A stretch of 64,000 nucleotides of DNA from Marisa cornuarietis (Eukaryota; Mollusca; Gastropoda; Architaenioglossa; Ampullariidae), in assembly GCA_004794655.1 (NCBI GenBank), contig SMMW01000171.1:373001-437000 (forward strand). Reading direction: 5' to 3'. Position numbers and translations under genes: made by a program. The notes under the pieces were generated by a model that was not told the DNA's origin, made no database searches, and was given only the letters and a program-made list of their open reading frames with translations. This document shows positions 12,213-22,665 of the stretch, piece by piece; position 1 is the first letter of the stretch, and the number at the start of each line of letters is the position of its first letter.

Positions 12213-13877
12213 GTCGATGGTGTAGAAGTCAAAGTCACGTTCACCGTCACAACACCTAACTTCCGCTAGTGACTTCGCTAACTTTTCAGAAATTTTTATT
12301 TAACAAAAACGCAAAAATATTAAAACTGAAAATGCTTTGTTTACATAAACAACTATATATTTTAGGAAATATCAATTTTTTTATCTTAAGACGCGGAAGC
12401 TAAAAATGCTGGTTCAGGTAGAGTTTTGATTTTATAATTCACTTAATCTTTCGTTCATATATATGTCTAGTGATGCTGAATTTTGAAATCTCAAAGAAAT
12501 ATATATAAACAAATGTGACAAATTTTAACATATTATTTTAGTACTATATAAATATAAAGCAATCCAATCCGTGGTTAGTCCACGTAAGGGAATCATTTTA
12601 ACACCAAGATGGAGGTTGAGAGCCACAGATGAAAATAATAAGTGAGTTATTGAAGTACTTTAGAGTCCTCACATTATTCTTCTTACTCTTTCTAATTCTT
12701 TTTAAATTAAATGTGTTAAATTAAATTATTTTGATATCTTTGTAGAATGCTGAAAGAATATTTCCGGGGTCATCAATCTAGCTCAGTAATCATACTCCAC
12801 TAGTGACTGACAGTGCAGTGCACTTCTCGTAGTCGTACGGTAGTACTCTTGGTATGCATGTAATAATTAAAAAGCTTTACAGTAAAGCAGGCAATGATAG
12901 TACTAGTAGTGGAATACCTGAAATCTGTAGAAATTTCTAGCTTTGCTAGTACAGTGTTTTCGTAACACAACGCGAATTTTTATTCTGCAAACGAGGTAAC
13001 TGTAGTACTCAAGGCGTGAAGTTCCTCAGAATGACTATATATTTACATTAACAAATATTTAATAGATTTAATATTTTTGCGCTGTGTTTTGGACATAATT
13101 AATATAATGATATAGCAATTATCAGAAACAATATGGGAACAACTTTAGGAGTGCCTTTTATATAGGCCCTATTGACAGGTTTTGATGGACACCATGACAT
13201 GCATCATGAAACCGGGAATAACACTAACACCGACCCCTAACTCTATTTCTTTCCCCTTATCGAGTTTTGTAAGAAGTGTCATGAGGTCATGGCCCCTCCT
13301 ACTGTAGAATTGTACCACAAATGTAGGAAAAAACAGTAAATAAGTCTAATGCTTAGCGAGGCATCTCTAAATAGGGGGGGGGGGGCTAATGCAGGAGGAG
13401 AATATAAGAGAAATTAAGACCCTTTAAATCTTTTATGCTGGTGTTTACACTTGGTGCTGTCGCAAAAGATATAGTAGGAGTTTTGGCTGGTGTTCTCATG
13501 TCTGCTGATGATATAGAAGTGATGATGCTGAGACTCCTATTATTCATAGTCTGAGTTTTCCTAGTTAATGACTTGCCCTTGGACTTTTGTTATTGGTTAT
13601 GTTCATAACACCCGATAAGAATAAAAGATTTGACAAATGTCTTTAAATGGGAAATCTTGCAATTCTTATTAATAATTATATAGCAGGTTGTTTAAAGATG
13701 CTATTAGTAATGTTTGATTCGTTTTATATTTGGTCATGGGATACTGTCTAAGATGTTGAAAATATATTACAAGAATTTTGTAAAGGTATCAAACAACATT
13801 TCTTTTTTTTTATTTTTTAAGACATGAAGAACAGTACCATAACCCAGTGACCTCCTTCAGCAGAGCTAGAACAAAAC
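12213..13877. promoter_or_regulatory. Divergent COX8/BTBD7 intergenic region
   Basis: This 1.7-kb A/T-rich stretch separates the start codons of two divergent genes and should hold both promoters. A possible noncoding first exon of BTBD7 lies near 12590-12641: it contains ccaagatggagg (YY1-like core) and ends at a GTGAGT donor at 12642. A matching acceptor for the coding exon is the pyrimidine tract ending TTTTTTAAG at 13820. No canonical TATA box stands out among many A/T runs. Exon assignment is inference. Confidence 0.4.
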
Positions 13878-16800
13878 ATGGGAGTCAATGCATCTCTCCC
13901 AGATCGCCCGCAGCCAGTAACAAGATCTACCATTGCTCAGCTTTATCAGGGCAATGGTGTTTATGATTCTGAATTGGCAGTGCGGGAAAAGAAGAAAAAG
14001 GCCTCCAAATTCACCACCTTGCGTAAGAAACTCATCAGGATTCGCAGGCATAGCCGTTCTTTGGACTATGCTAAAGCTCTCAGGGAAATGATTTCCTCAT
14101 GGCCAGCTCGCTATGTCCATGGGCTTGTGCAGCAGTATGAAGCATTATTAGCTTTGAAAGAACTTGCGGTGGCTGCCAATCTGTCCCGGCCAACAGCCCG
14201 CAGTCTGCGACAAGACTTGTCCACCCTGTATGACTGCAAGCTTTGCACAGACATTGACCTTTTATATAAAGGAACCTGTTTCCCAGCCCATCGAGCTATC
14301 CTCATCTCTCGTAGTCCTTTTTTCCGGAGCCTTCTTTCTCACTATCCGGAGTACGGAGCACAGGTGCATGTCAAACTTAAGACTCCAGGTGTTGATCTCG
14401 TCCTCTTTTCTACCCTTCTTCGCTACCTGTACACAGATGAACTAAATACAAGTGACCTGCATCTAGAAAACAGTGAGATTTTGGCACGACTTGCCAGTGA
14501 GTTTGGTGTACCAAATGCCTTGGAACATGATCTGAAGGCATTGTTAGAGAGTGGGGAGTATAGTGATGCTATACTTGTGTTTGCCAGTGAAGATCACTCA
14601 GACAGCATGACAGTTAGTCAAGGGGAGAGTAGTTCTCAGTTAGTATCTCGGGCATCTAAGTGTGAATTTCCTTGTCACAAAGCCATCTTGGCAGCAAGGT
14701 CACCATTCTTCAGAAACCTCATTATTCGACGTGCTAGGTCAGGAGAGGAAGCTACAGAGAGAGCGCTCAGAACTCCATCTCGCATTGTGTTAGATGAGAA
14801 TGTAATACCACGGCGATATGCTCGTGTGTTGTTGACGACTCTGTACCAGGATGTGGTAGACATGTCTAGCATCATGCGGGGTGCCACCAGCACATGCAGT
14901 TTGAGTGAGATCCAGGCCATGGTGACTACGGGTCGATGTCACCTGACAGTGGTGGATGAGGCCATGGAAGTATTCCAGATTGGACAGTTCCTGGATTTCC
15001 AGGTCCTCTCTCAAGGTGAGTCACTCACAACTGCAGGCTATGTCAACCTCATAATTAAAAATAATAAGCTAAATAGCACATTTCTTAAGGCCAGGCATGT
15101 CCCCCCCACCAATTTGATGAAAAGTTTAATTTTTAGGCATTTTGAGATCATGGCATCCTATGAATGCTCAACATGTCTTCTATCTGCGCGTCTGGTGCTT
15201 AGAGCAAGGAAACGGGACCATGTCACTCCTCTCCTTCGTTTTCTACACTGGCTACCCATCCGTTCTCGCATTCAGTACAAACTGTCTGTGCTGTGTTTTA
15301 ATTTCTTTGCTGGCTCCTGTCCTGACTATTTCTCTGAACTTCTCATCCCTTACTCTCCGTCCAGACAACTACGCTCTTCCTCTGACGACCGTATCCTAAT
15401 TGTTCCTGTCACCAGAACAACAACATATGGTCACAGGACTTTTGGCTACTGTGCTGCAAAACAATGGAACTCTCTTCCTTTCCATATCCGCCACCTTCCT
15501 ACAACTGAATCTTTCAAATCTGCACTAAAAACGCACCTCTTCCTTGAGCATTATTCCTAACACAGTCCACACAATGCTCGTCCTTCTTAACCCCGCCCCC
15601 TTCCCTCTTGCTACTTTACCCATCTTTCTCTGCAGAATCACTATATTTCTCTGTTCCTGTTACTTGTTGCCTTTTGTTTTCTGTTTCATCAGTACTGTCG
15701 TTTTCTTTCGTCCCCTTTGTTCTGTATCTACTTAGTCCACGTCTCTTCCTCGTTTTAAGCGCTAAGAGCATGCTCTCTATGAGTGTGAATATGTGCTATA
15801 AACATCTTCACTATTATTATTATTATTATTATCCACTTTCCAGGTGTTTTTTTTAAATAAAAACCATCTAGAAATGTGTATATTTTGTCACTATAGACAA
15901 TGACATATTTCATATTTGCTTTTGCTGAGTGCAGAATTAGTGAGAATAGAGAATGTTTGGCATATAGCAACACACTCGCCCTTTTGAGAAACTGGGTCAC
16001 ATCGCATACCGTCAGATAGAGCTTTCATTTGCCTTTCAGACAAAGGCCAGATCAAGGCTGATAGAATGTTCCCACACTGATTCCCACTCTTTTCTAGACA
16101 TGACAAAGGGTCAGAAATTTCCTAACATGGATGCATGTGTAAACACACTTTGCATCTACCCAATCAGAGTTCACTAACGCCGACCTTGGCCGGATTATAG
16201 GTTACACGAACACACTTTGAAAGTTTTCAGGTGTCCCAACAATCTTTGTAGCAGCTAACTTGATGTAACTTAGTGTACCTAATTCTGCTGTCAAAATCAC
16301 CATCTATCGTGCGGTAAGCGTCTCGAGAACAAATCGGAAGCTTTGATTTCCGCTGCAAATCTCGGTAATAATCAGGACTAGATGTGAACATTTACAAATT
16401 TGAGTGAACTTGAGTGATTGTTATTTACGTACTTTGTCTGCAATGTAAGGAAACAGAGCTTTGCATCATTTGCACAGATTGTTTTAACCGGTCATTTGTA
16501 TTTTTAAATTTAGTCTCAATATTATCATGCATGTAAACTTGTAAACACTACTATTAACTTCTGAAATAGCAGACAGAAAAAAAATCTTGTACAGCTGTAA
16601 CAATTAATTCTTTGTCAAGCTTGGATATTGTGTCAGAAGCAGTCAAAATTGTGTACAAGAGGTCTGCAAATTTGGTCTATATGAAAATACTATTTGATGT
16701 TGATTCCATTGTATGTAAGTCAAACCCTTGCCTTGGTTCAACAGGAAGACGAAAAAATAAACTGTCTCATGCGCACACACACACACACTCAACTCTGGCC

Positions 16801-19800
16801 TTTGTCTTAGACACAAGATGTCTGAGGAACAAAGGTTGGGTGGGGGTTGAGTTGTCTTACTCAAACCAAATGTAACAAACAGAATGTGTGCAGACTGGCA
16901 ATTATGTCTAATATTCCTAACAAATAAAATGAAGAATGCTATCTGGTCAAGTTTGTAGCAGTCAATGTCTAGAGAGCACTACATTGTCAGCCCCTAAAAG
17001 ACCAGACAGCTGGTACTTTTCCCAGAAATCTTTGTCAGAAAATAAGGAACTACCTTGCCACAAAAATCGTACATCTTTAGTCTATGTGACTACAGAGATA
17101 ATTCATAAAACAATCCTATTATACAGAAGAATAGAATATGTGCACTCAGAATTCTGGTGCACGCAGTGATGTATGTCTAGACTCCATGAATAGGTTATTC
17201 TCCTCAAAGACTTCTTTCCTGAGGGTTCACTTGTCATTGATGGTAAATTTTACCGCATCAGTAACAAAAGTAAAGGTTTATAACGTTGCCATGGGAATCA
17301 GGCAGAAGGTCTTGGCAGCTTTCTGTCCCCAGCAAATCCTTAGGAAAGCATCATGTATCCTCTCTATTTCTGATCATGTGTTATGTGAGTTCTCACTCTT
17401 GTCATCCTCTCTATTTCTTATCATGTGTTGACATGTGAGTTCTCACTCTTGCGGTCTGGCTGTAGGTACGCGATGTCTGTATGCAAAACCAATCATCACC
17501 GCAATTCATTCAGTCCACGTGCCATTTACCTGACTGACTAAGCTGAGGTGACCTAAGATCACCAACTGTATCTACTGTTGCTGGGAATGTGTGTGTGTGT
17601 GTGTGAGCGTGCGCGCGAGAGAAATTATTTCAACACGTATATGTATTATCTCTTTTATATCATGTATATGTATGTATTACTGCTAGTATGAGCACTATCC
17701 GGAATTCCCTTGTGGATCAACAAAGTTGTATTGTTTTGAACAGTTCTGCTGATCGATATGAAGTAACTTTTTTAGCATGTAAATATTTCTAAGGTCACAT
17801 CAGAAGCATAGATTTATCTTCATTGTTGAACATGTAAAACATTTCTTTGTTGGCTTTAGGCTGTGAGGATGTGATCGTGGACAACCTGTGTCCAGACAAT
17901 GTGGTCAGCATACTAAGCTGGGGGCAGCAAGCACATGGCTCTCAGTGGGCAGCCCGACAAGCACAACAGTACCTGAGGGAGGAGTTTCTTCAAGTGGCCC
18001 ACTCTAATGTACTTTATGACCTTTCCAAAGAGTACCTCAAGGATGCCTTGGCTTCAGATTTCCTACAGGTCAGAATCTGCAGGGCAGATGTGCATGCGAA
18101 GAGGTTGTGATTTCAAGTATTTCAAATCCAATTGGAGGATTTACTCATTAAGAATGAAGCAAAGTGCTAAGTGCTATGTAGTACTTATTGTTTTTTTATA
18201 TTTTTAACTGAATTAATAAAACTAGAGATTAATAATAGGGTACTAACATTCTTTGGGTTGGAGGAATGTTGGGCCATTGTATTTTATGGAGTTAAATTGA
18301 TAAATTTACCAGTTGTTGAAGGGTATTAAAATAAGCCTTTCACTCTATCATAAGGTGTGCCTAAAATACAAACATCAATCTCTCGATGATAATAATACAA
18401 AGAAGTTTTACCATTATTAGACCATGTTACATCAAGTATAATTCAGTAGTTGTGGTGGTACATGTCACACAGTTAAGAGTTACACACAGGATCAATTACT
18501 ATTGTCTAGAAGAGAATTGATGACTGGGCCTTCATTGTTTGTTTTATATCTTTGATATGGATATGGAGTGTGTCTTACATGCTGTTTATGAACCTTGATC
18601 ATCAGGCAGGAGAGTCAGAGGTCTTGGCAGCCGTGTTGAAGTGGGGAGAGCATCAGCTGGTGCGGCGCATTGAAGAACGCGGTAAACTTATTATGTCCAC
18701 TGCTCTTAGAACTGATTTAGTACTATTTTGTCTTGTATATGTGGCACATTGAACAATGAGGTAAACTTGCTATGGCCACTGCTTTTCTTAGACATGACTT
18801 AAAATTGCTTTGCATGCAGGACTGACCCAGAGTTCGTAATTAAGATTCTCAGTTTCATCCTTTTTTTCTCTCTCTCTGACATCAGCTTTGTCGGGTGATG
18901 GGAAAAGTTTTGTCCAAGTCTATCCCTGCATTGACGAGTTTACTGTATATTTTAGTTTCAAAGTTAAAGTTTTCACAAATATGGTATTTGGCGGAAGCAC
19001 TTAATCATATACAAAACTTGGTGGCTTTTTTTTTTCTTCAGGAGTATATTATGCATTATGTGGATCTTATTTCTCATTTTTTTTCAGAGCCCAATTTGCT
19101 GACACACACAGCTCACAGTGTAGCCAAGAAAGGAGTGAAAAAACGAGACCTAAATGATGTAGAGTTAAGGGAGATAATCTCTGAATTACTTCCTCTGATT
19201 CGTCTGGACCACATTCTTCCCTTTAACAATGAGGCCCTTGCAGGGGCAATTAAACGAGGCCTGATCAGCACTCCCCCAACCCACATGCTTGGTGATGATT
19301 CCTCGGGTCACCGTATCGGGGCATGGGTCCCATTGCATAGCTGCGGCATTTTTCAAAAACCACGCCTTTTCCTACCTTACTATGAAGAAGCCAAGGTGAG
19401 AATGTTAACCGTGACAATCCAGATTCTTTACGTGTGTGGGTTTGTGTTCTTTGAAATGGTTAATCGGAAAATATTGTGAAGGATTAGTGGGCTGCAGTTT
19501 GTTTTCCCAGTGATTTGGTGACGTTCAGTGCGCACTACTATTTCCCCAAATCTGACTGAAGATACACTTTCCTTTCTCGAGATATATGACTATAAACATC
19601 ACCATGCGCAGAAAAACATTAGAATTTTGGGTTTTTGTTTGTGTGCAAATATCCCTAATTACTAGAATAGTTTCAGCTTTTCCATTGGGTGAGACCTTCA
19701 CAACTTCAATGTATCCACAGACAATCTTTATGTCTGTGTTTTTAACGTCAACTTTAGTGTATCCACATACAATCTCTGTGTCTGTGTTTTTAATGACAAT

Positions 19801-22665
19801 TCAGTGTATCTACATATAATCTTTCTGTGTTTTTAATGACAGCCTCAATGTATCCACATACATTTTCTGTGTCTGTGTTTTAAATAACAACCCCCATGTA
19901 TCCACATACAATTTCTACATTTGTGTTTTTGCGCCTGACTAGTCCTTTGGGGAGGTAAATATAACCTTTTTTAGCATTTACAGTACTTGGTTATGCATTA
20001 CAGGATGTAGGTCTTATCCCTTTTACTTGGTTATGCATTTCAGGCTGAAGGGTTCATCCCTTTACTTGGGTATGCATTGCAGGATGTGGGGCTTATCCCT
20101 TTCCTTGTTTATTACAGGATGTAGGGCTCATCCCTTTAGCCTCAAGATTGTGGATTTGGCTTTAGGCTCATTTGGTTTTTGGATCTGTAGGTAGTGACTT
20201 AGGTGTTTTCTTTTTTATTTTGCACTGGCAGAGAAACAGTTGAACAGTAACTGGACATTTCTTCTATCGGCTTGCTCTTGGCAGATGTAAAGTGATGTCT
20301 ACTAACCCCAACTCTTTCTATCAGCTTATATCTCTTGGGAGATATAAATTGATGACTGTTGATTATATATAGGCAGTGGTTGAGGAAGTGATGTCATCAC
20401 AGATGTAAAATGACGATTGTGTACTGTCTGTAGGCAGTGCTGGAGGATGTGATGTATAATTATGACTGTGTACTGTCTGTAGGCAGTGCTGGAGGATGTG
20501 ATGTCATCATCACAAGAACAGGAGACCTGCCGTGTGCGCATGCTGCACATCTCAGCCATTCCAGACACCTTGTATATGGTGGATGAGCAACACTGCTCCT
20601 CTGCACCCTATGCGGTGTCACCTGTCTCCACGGTCGACATTATCGCCGGGACAATACCTGGTCAGTTTCAATTAGCAGTGGTAGTGATGTGTTTGGGAAT
20701 AAGTGTGATAAACAATGCACATCAGCATGTTGGGAGAAAGCATTCACTAAAGTGGTTTATATCATTCTTAATACAATTTGTCTAATACAATGTTTTTTCC
20801 TTTTGCTCTTAAATTACTTATTTTCTGCTATGATGCTTACATTTGTCAGTGGTGGTTATGTAAATGTTGCAGTACCAGACAGGGGGACATTTGCTTTAAT
20901 GATCCAACGTGAGCATGAGTTAGAGCAGTCAGCAGTAGCACAGCGTGCTCTCTTGCTTCCTACTATGGACAGACGGGCAGCCCGACATCAACTGCAGTTA
21001 CGGGTTGTGCGGGAAGTGGGACTTCCTGATACAGCTACTGAGGTTCTGCACAATGCACACTTTTACTACCCATCAGCCCTCCACTCTGGCAATCATCATC
21101 ACTTGCATCACCCGACCCACGCTCATGTCAATCTTCATGGTCGTCGACATCCACTCTCCTCCTCCCACCCTCCACGGCCTTTCAGTCACCATGGCTTAAC
21201 CTGCAAGAAGAACACTATAGTTGACGGTGTGGACAGTCTTGGCAACTCCAGCACCAGTGCCAGCACCAGTGCCTTGAATGGTGCTCACTCCTTACCTGCA
21301 CCAATGCATCTGGATTTGATGATACACATGTCGCCCACTCACCACAGCAAGCATAGTCCACCTTCACTGTCACCATCAACATCATATAGCCCATTAGAGG
21401 TCAGTCATTGGGCAGAATGCTTTATCATGATTTGTCAGTCATTGGGCAGAATGCTTTATCATGATTGGTCAGTCGTTATGCAGAATGCTTTATCATGATT
21501 GGTCAGTCGTTATGCAGAATGCTTTATCATGATTGGTCAGTCGTTATGCAGAATGCTTTATCATGATTGGTCAGTCATTATCGTGATTGGCTTAGCAAAA
21601 TGTATGCTGCAATTAGTGCCGTAGCTTTCTCTTCAAAATCTTATTATAAAGTGAAACAGACAGGAGTATTTCAGTATTATGTAAACTATCAAACACTGCT
21701 ATGAAAACTTTCCTCTAAACTGAAACAGACAGAAGTATTTCAGTATTAAATCAAGCATTTTTTCTGTTGTAAGATTTTTTTGTTTGTTTTTTTGTTTAAG
21801 ATGGTAAATAAATTCAAAAATTTAAACAAAAATAGCTCATCGGTGATCAGATTTCAACATTAAATTGTTTCATTCAATCACTAAGTAAATGTGTAATAAT
21901 TTATAAAATTTAAAGCACAAAATTGTACTTTATTGGATGTGAGCAAGTGCACCCCATATTGCCTAGGTGATGTCAGAGACCTGGCAATGTGAGAGGGGAT
22001 ACACTACTGTCAGTTTCTAGTGAAGAAATATTGTTGTGGTGTTGACTTCTGCACCTCTATATATATATATATCATGTCTGAAATTATTTGTCCTCAAAAT
22101 TTGTTCTGCAAAATAGACTTAAAAAAAAATTGGACTCCCAGGTGTCATAAAATAAACATTAAAATAAAGATAATTCCAGAGCAAATTACACGAAGCAGAC
22201 AGAGTCTATGACCTTCCATTAGATAAAAGTTAAATGGTGCATTTGCGTACCCCTCCAGGTTTAAATTTTACTCACATTGTGAGTTTTCTTGTACTTGATA
22301 ATAGTTCTTGCATATTGGGTATCCTGTAATTGATAACTGTACTGTAATTTTATAATGGGTATTCTCATTCTTATATAATGGATATTCTCATACTTAAATA
22401 TGGGTATGCTCACACTTACATAATGGATATTGTTGTACTTACTTAATTGATATGTCTTGTGCTGTTTATCTAGACAGAGACTGGCAGTGACAGTATACTG
22501 AGTGACATCATGCCTGATATTGCCATGGCAACACCCTCAGCAGGTACTATGTTACATCAAGAGGAGTTGCAGCTAGACATTGGTGACGGAGAAAGTCACA
22601 CGAGTTACGGCAGCCGTGGAAGTCACAGTAGTCGCACCAGCCGACAAAACACCCTGTACATTTGA
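13878..22665 (+). CDS. BTBD7: BTB/POZ domain-containing protein 7
   Basis: BTBD7 in vertebrates is a two-BTB protein that regulates epithelial cell-cell adhesion and branching. Seven coding exons join in phase: 13878-15015, 17860-18068, 18606-18681, 19088-19395, 20483-20660, 20873-21399, 22474-22665; total 2628 nt, 875 aa plus TGA (human about 1130 aa). Start MGVNAS, in context aaacATGG, fits the family's N-myristoylation signal MG.NAS. BTB1 spans about residues 115-220 (CTDIDLLYKGTCFPAHRAIL), BTB2 about 225-365 (FPCHKAILAARSPFFRNLI), then a BACK-like region: WGEHQLVRRIEER, AHSVAKKGVKKRDL, LPLIRLDHILPFN, RGLISTPP. Exon 6 ends in a His/Ser/Pro-rich linker; exon 7 carries the conserved LSDIMPDIA. 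All introns are GT-AG. Intron 1 carries an L2 insertion, and the borders of exons 3, 5 and 6 are tandemly duplicated. Exon 1 reads through its donor in frame into intron 1. Confidence 0.93.
15160..15836 (+). mobile_element. CR1/L2-type LINE 3' end in BTBD7 intron 1
   Basis: It encodes the RT C-terminus from ARLVLRARKRDH through LHWLPIRSRIQYK to SALKTHLFLEHYS and stop at 15560, then a 3' UTR with ttttaagcgctaagagcatg and an (ATT)n tail to 15831. The 5' end is truncated at about 15165. It is in the same orientation and reading frame as BTBD7 exon 1, so an unspliced read-through yields a continuous 560-codon frame. The sequence is nearly identical to the copies at 5572 and 59575. Confidence 0.9.
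16740..17340. other. Intron 1 of BTBD7, no coding sequence seen
   Basis: Between the L2 insertion and the repeats upstream of exon 2 I see only unique-looking intron DNA, with a (CA)n run near 16775. No exon, RNA gene or conserved motif is apparent. The same holds for 15840-16740. Confidence 0.5.
17345..17455. repeat. 55-bp tandem duplication
   Basis: Two copies of a unit containing cctctctatttct followed by atcatgtgtt and gtgagttctcactcttg lie head to tail. They sit in BTBD7 intron 1 and do not touch an exon. Confidence 0.8.
17475..17745 (+). mobile_element. Dispersed 260-bp repeat, copy A
   Basis: This segment matches, base for base over long runs, the reverse complement of 45052-45305. 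Shared landmarks are aaaccaatc.tcac.gcaattcattc, gaggtgacctaag, a CA/GT-rich middle, gtattactgctagta and a 3' end cccttgtggat.aa.aaagttgtattgt. The 3' end resembles tails of non-LTR elements with ATTGT repeats, so it is probably the 3' end of a LINE or a SINE. It has no coding capacity. Confidence 0.8.
18668..18795 (+). repeat. Duplicated 3' border of BTBD7 exon 3
   Basis: The last 13 bases of exon 3 plus its donor (gcattgaagaacgcg|gtaaac...) are repeated about 75 bp downstream as acattgaacaatgag|gtaaac, and the following intron sequence (tt.ctatg.ccactgct) is repeated as well. The second copy keeps an intact GT donor context. The copies are clearly diverged, so the duplication is not recent. 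Confidence 0.75.
19705..19932. repeat. 52-bp tandem array in BTBD7 intron 4
   Basis: About five units with the landmarks tgtatccacatacaatctct and gtctgtgtttttaa. Unit length varies between roughly 40 and 52 bp. Confidence 0.85.
19978..20140. repeat. About 47-bp tandem array in BTBD7 intron 4
   Basis: Four units with the pattern acttggttatgcattacagg followed by atgtagg.cttatccctttt. Each unit contains an acceptor-like cattacag or tttcag immediately before a G, though none starts a conserved exon. Confidence 0.8.
20365..20515 (+). repeat. Triplicated 3' splice site of BTBD7 exon 5
   Basis: The acceptor and first codons of exon 5 occur three times: AG at 20371-20372, 20432-20433 and 20481-20482, each followed by gcagtg.t.gagga.gtgatgt. 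The third copy continues into the conserved exon. Copy 1 reaches a stop after about 11 codons; copy 2 ends in a different frame, so only copy 3 gives a continuous protein. Confidence 0.9.
21396..21590 (+). repeat. 36-bp array seeded on BTBD7 exon 6 donor
   Basis: The donor gag|gtcagtcattggg begins the first unit, and the unit (gtcagtc.tt..gcagaatg then ctttatcatgattg) recurs about five times head to tail into intron 6. Every unit keeps GTCAGT, so five or more donor-like sites lie in series. Confidence 0.92.
21630..22470. repeat. Remaining BTBD7 intron 6 with short tandem repeats
   Basis: A two-copy duplication containing ctgaaacagacag and agtatttcagtatta lies at about 21650-21750. A 28-bp-class array with tataatggatattctcatac lies at about 22300-22460, ending just before the exon 7 acceptor but not including it. 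A (TA)n run is at about 22058. No coding sequence is seen. Confidence 0.7.

Noticed and set aside
13878..15560. A single 560-codon BTB-retroelement fusion gene
   Set aside because: The conserved BTBD7 sequence stops at a GTGAGT donor at 15016 and resumes in phase at 17860; the remainder is intron plus LINE. Kept only as a finding.
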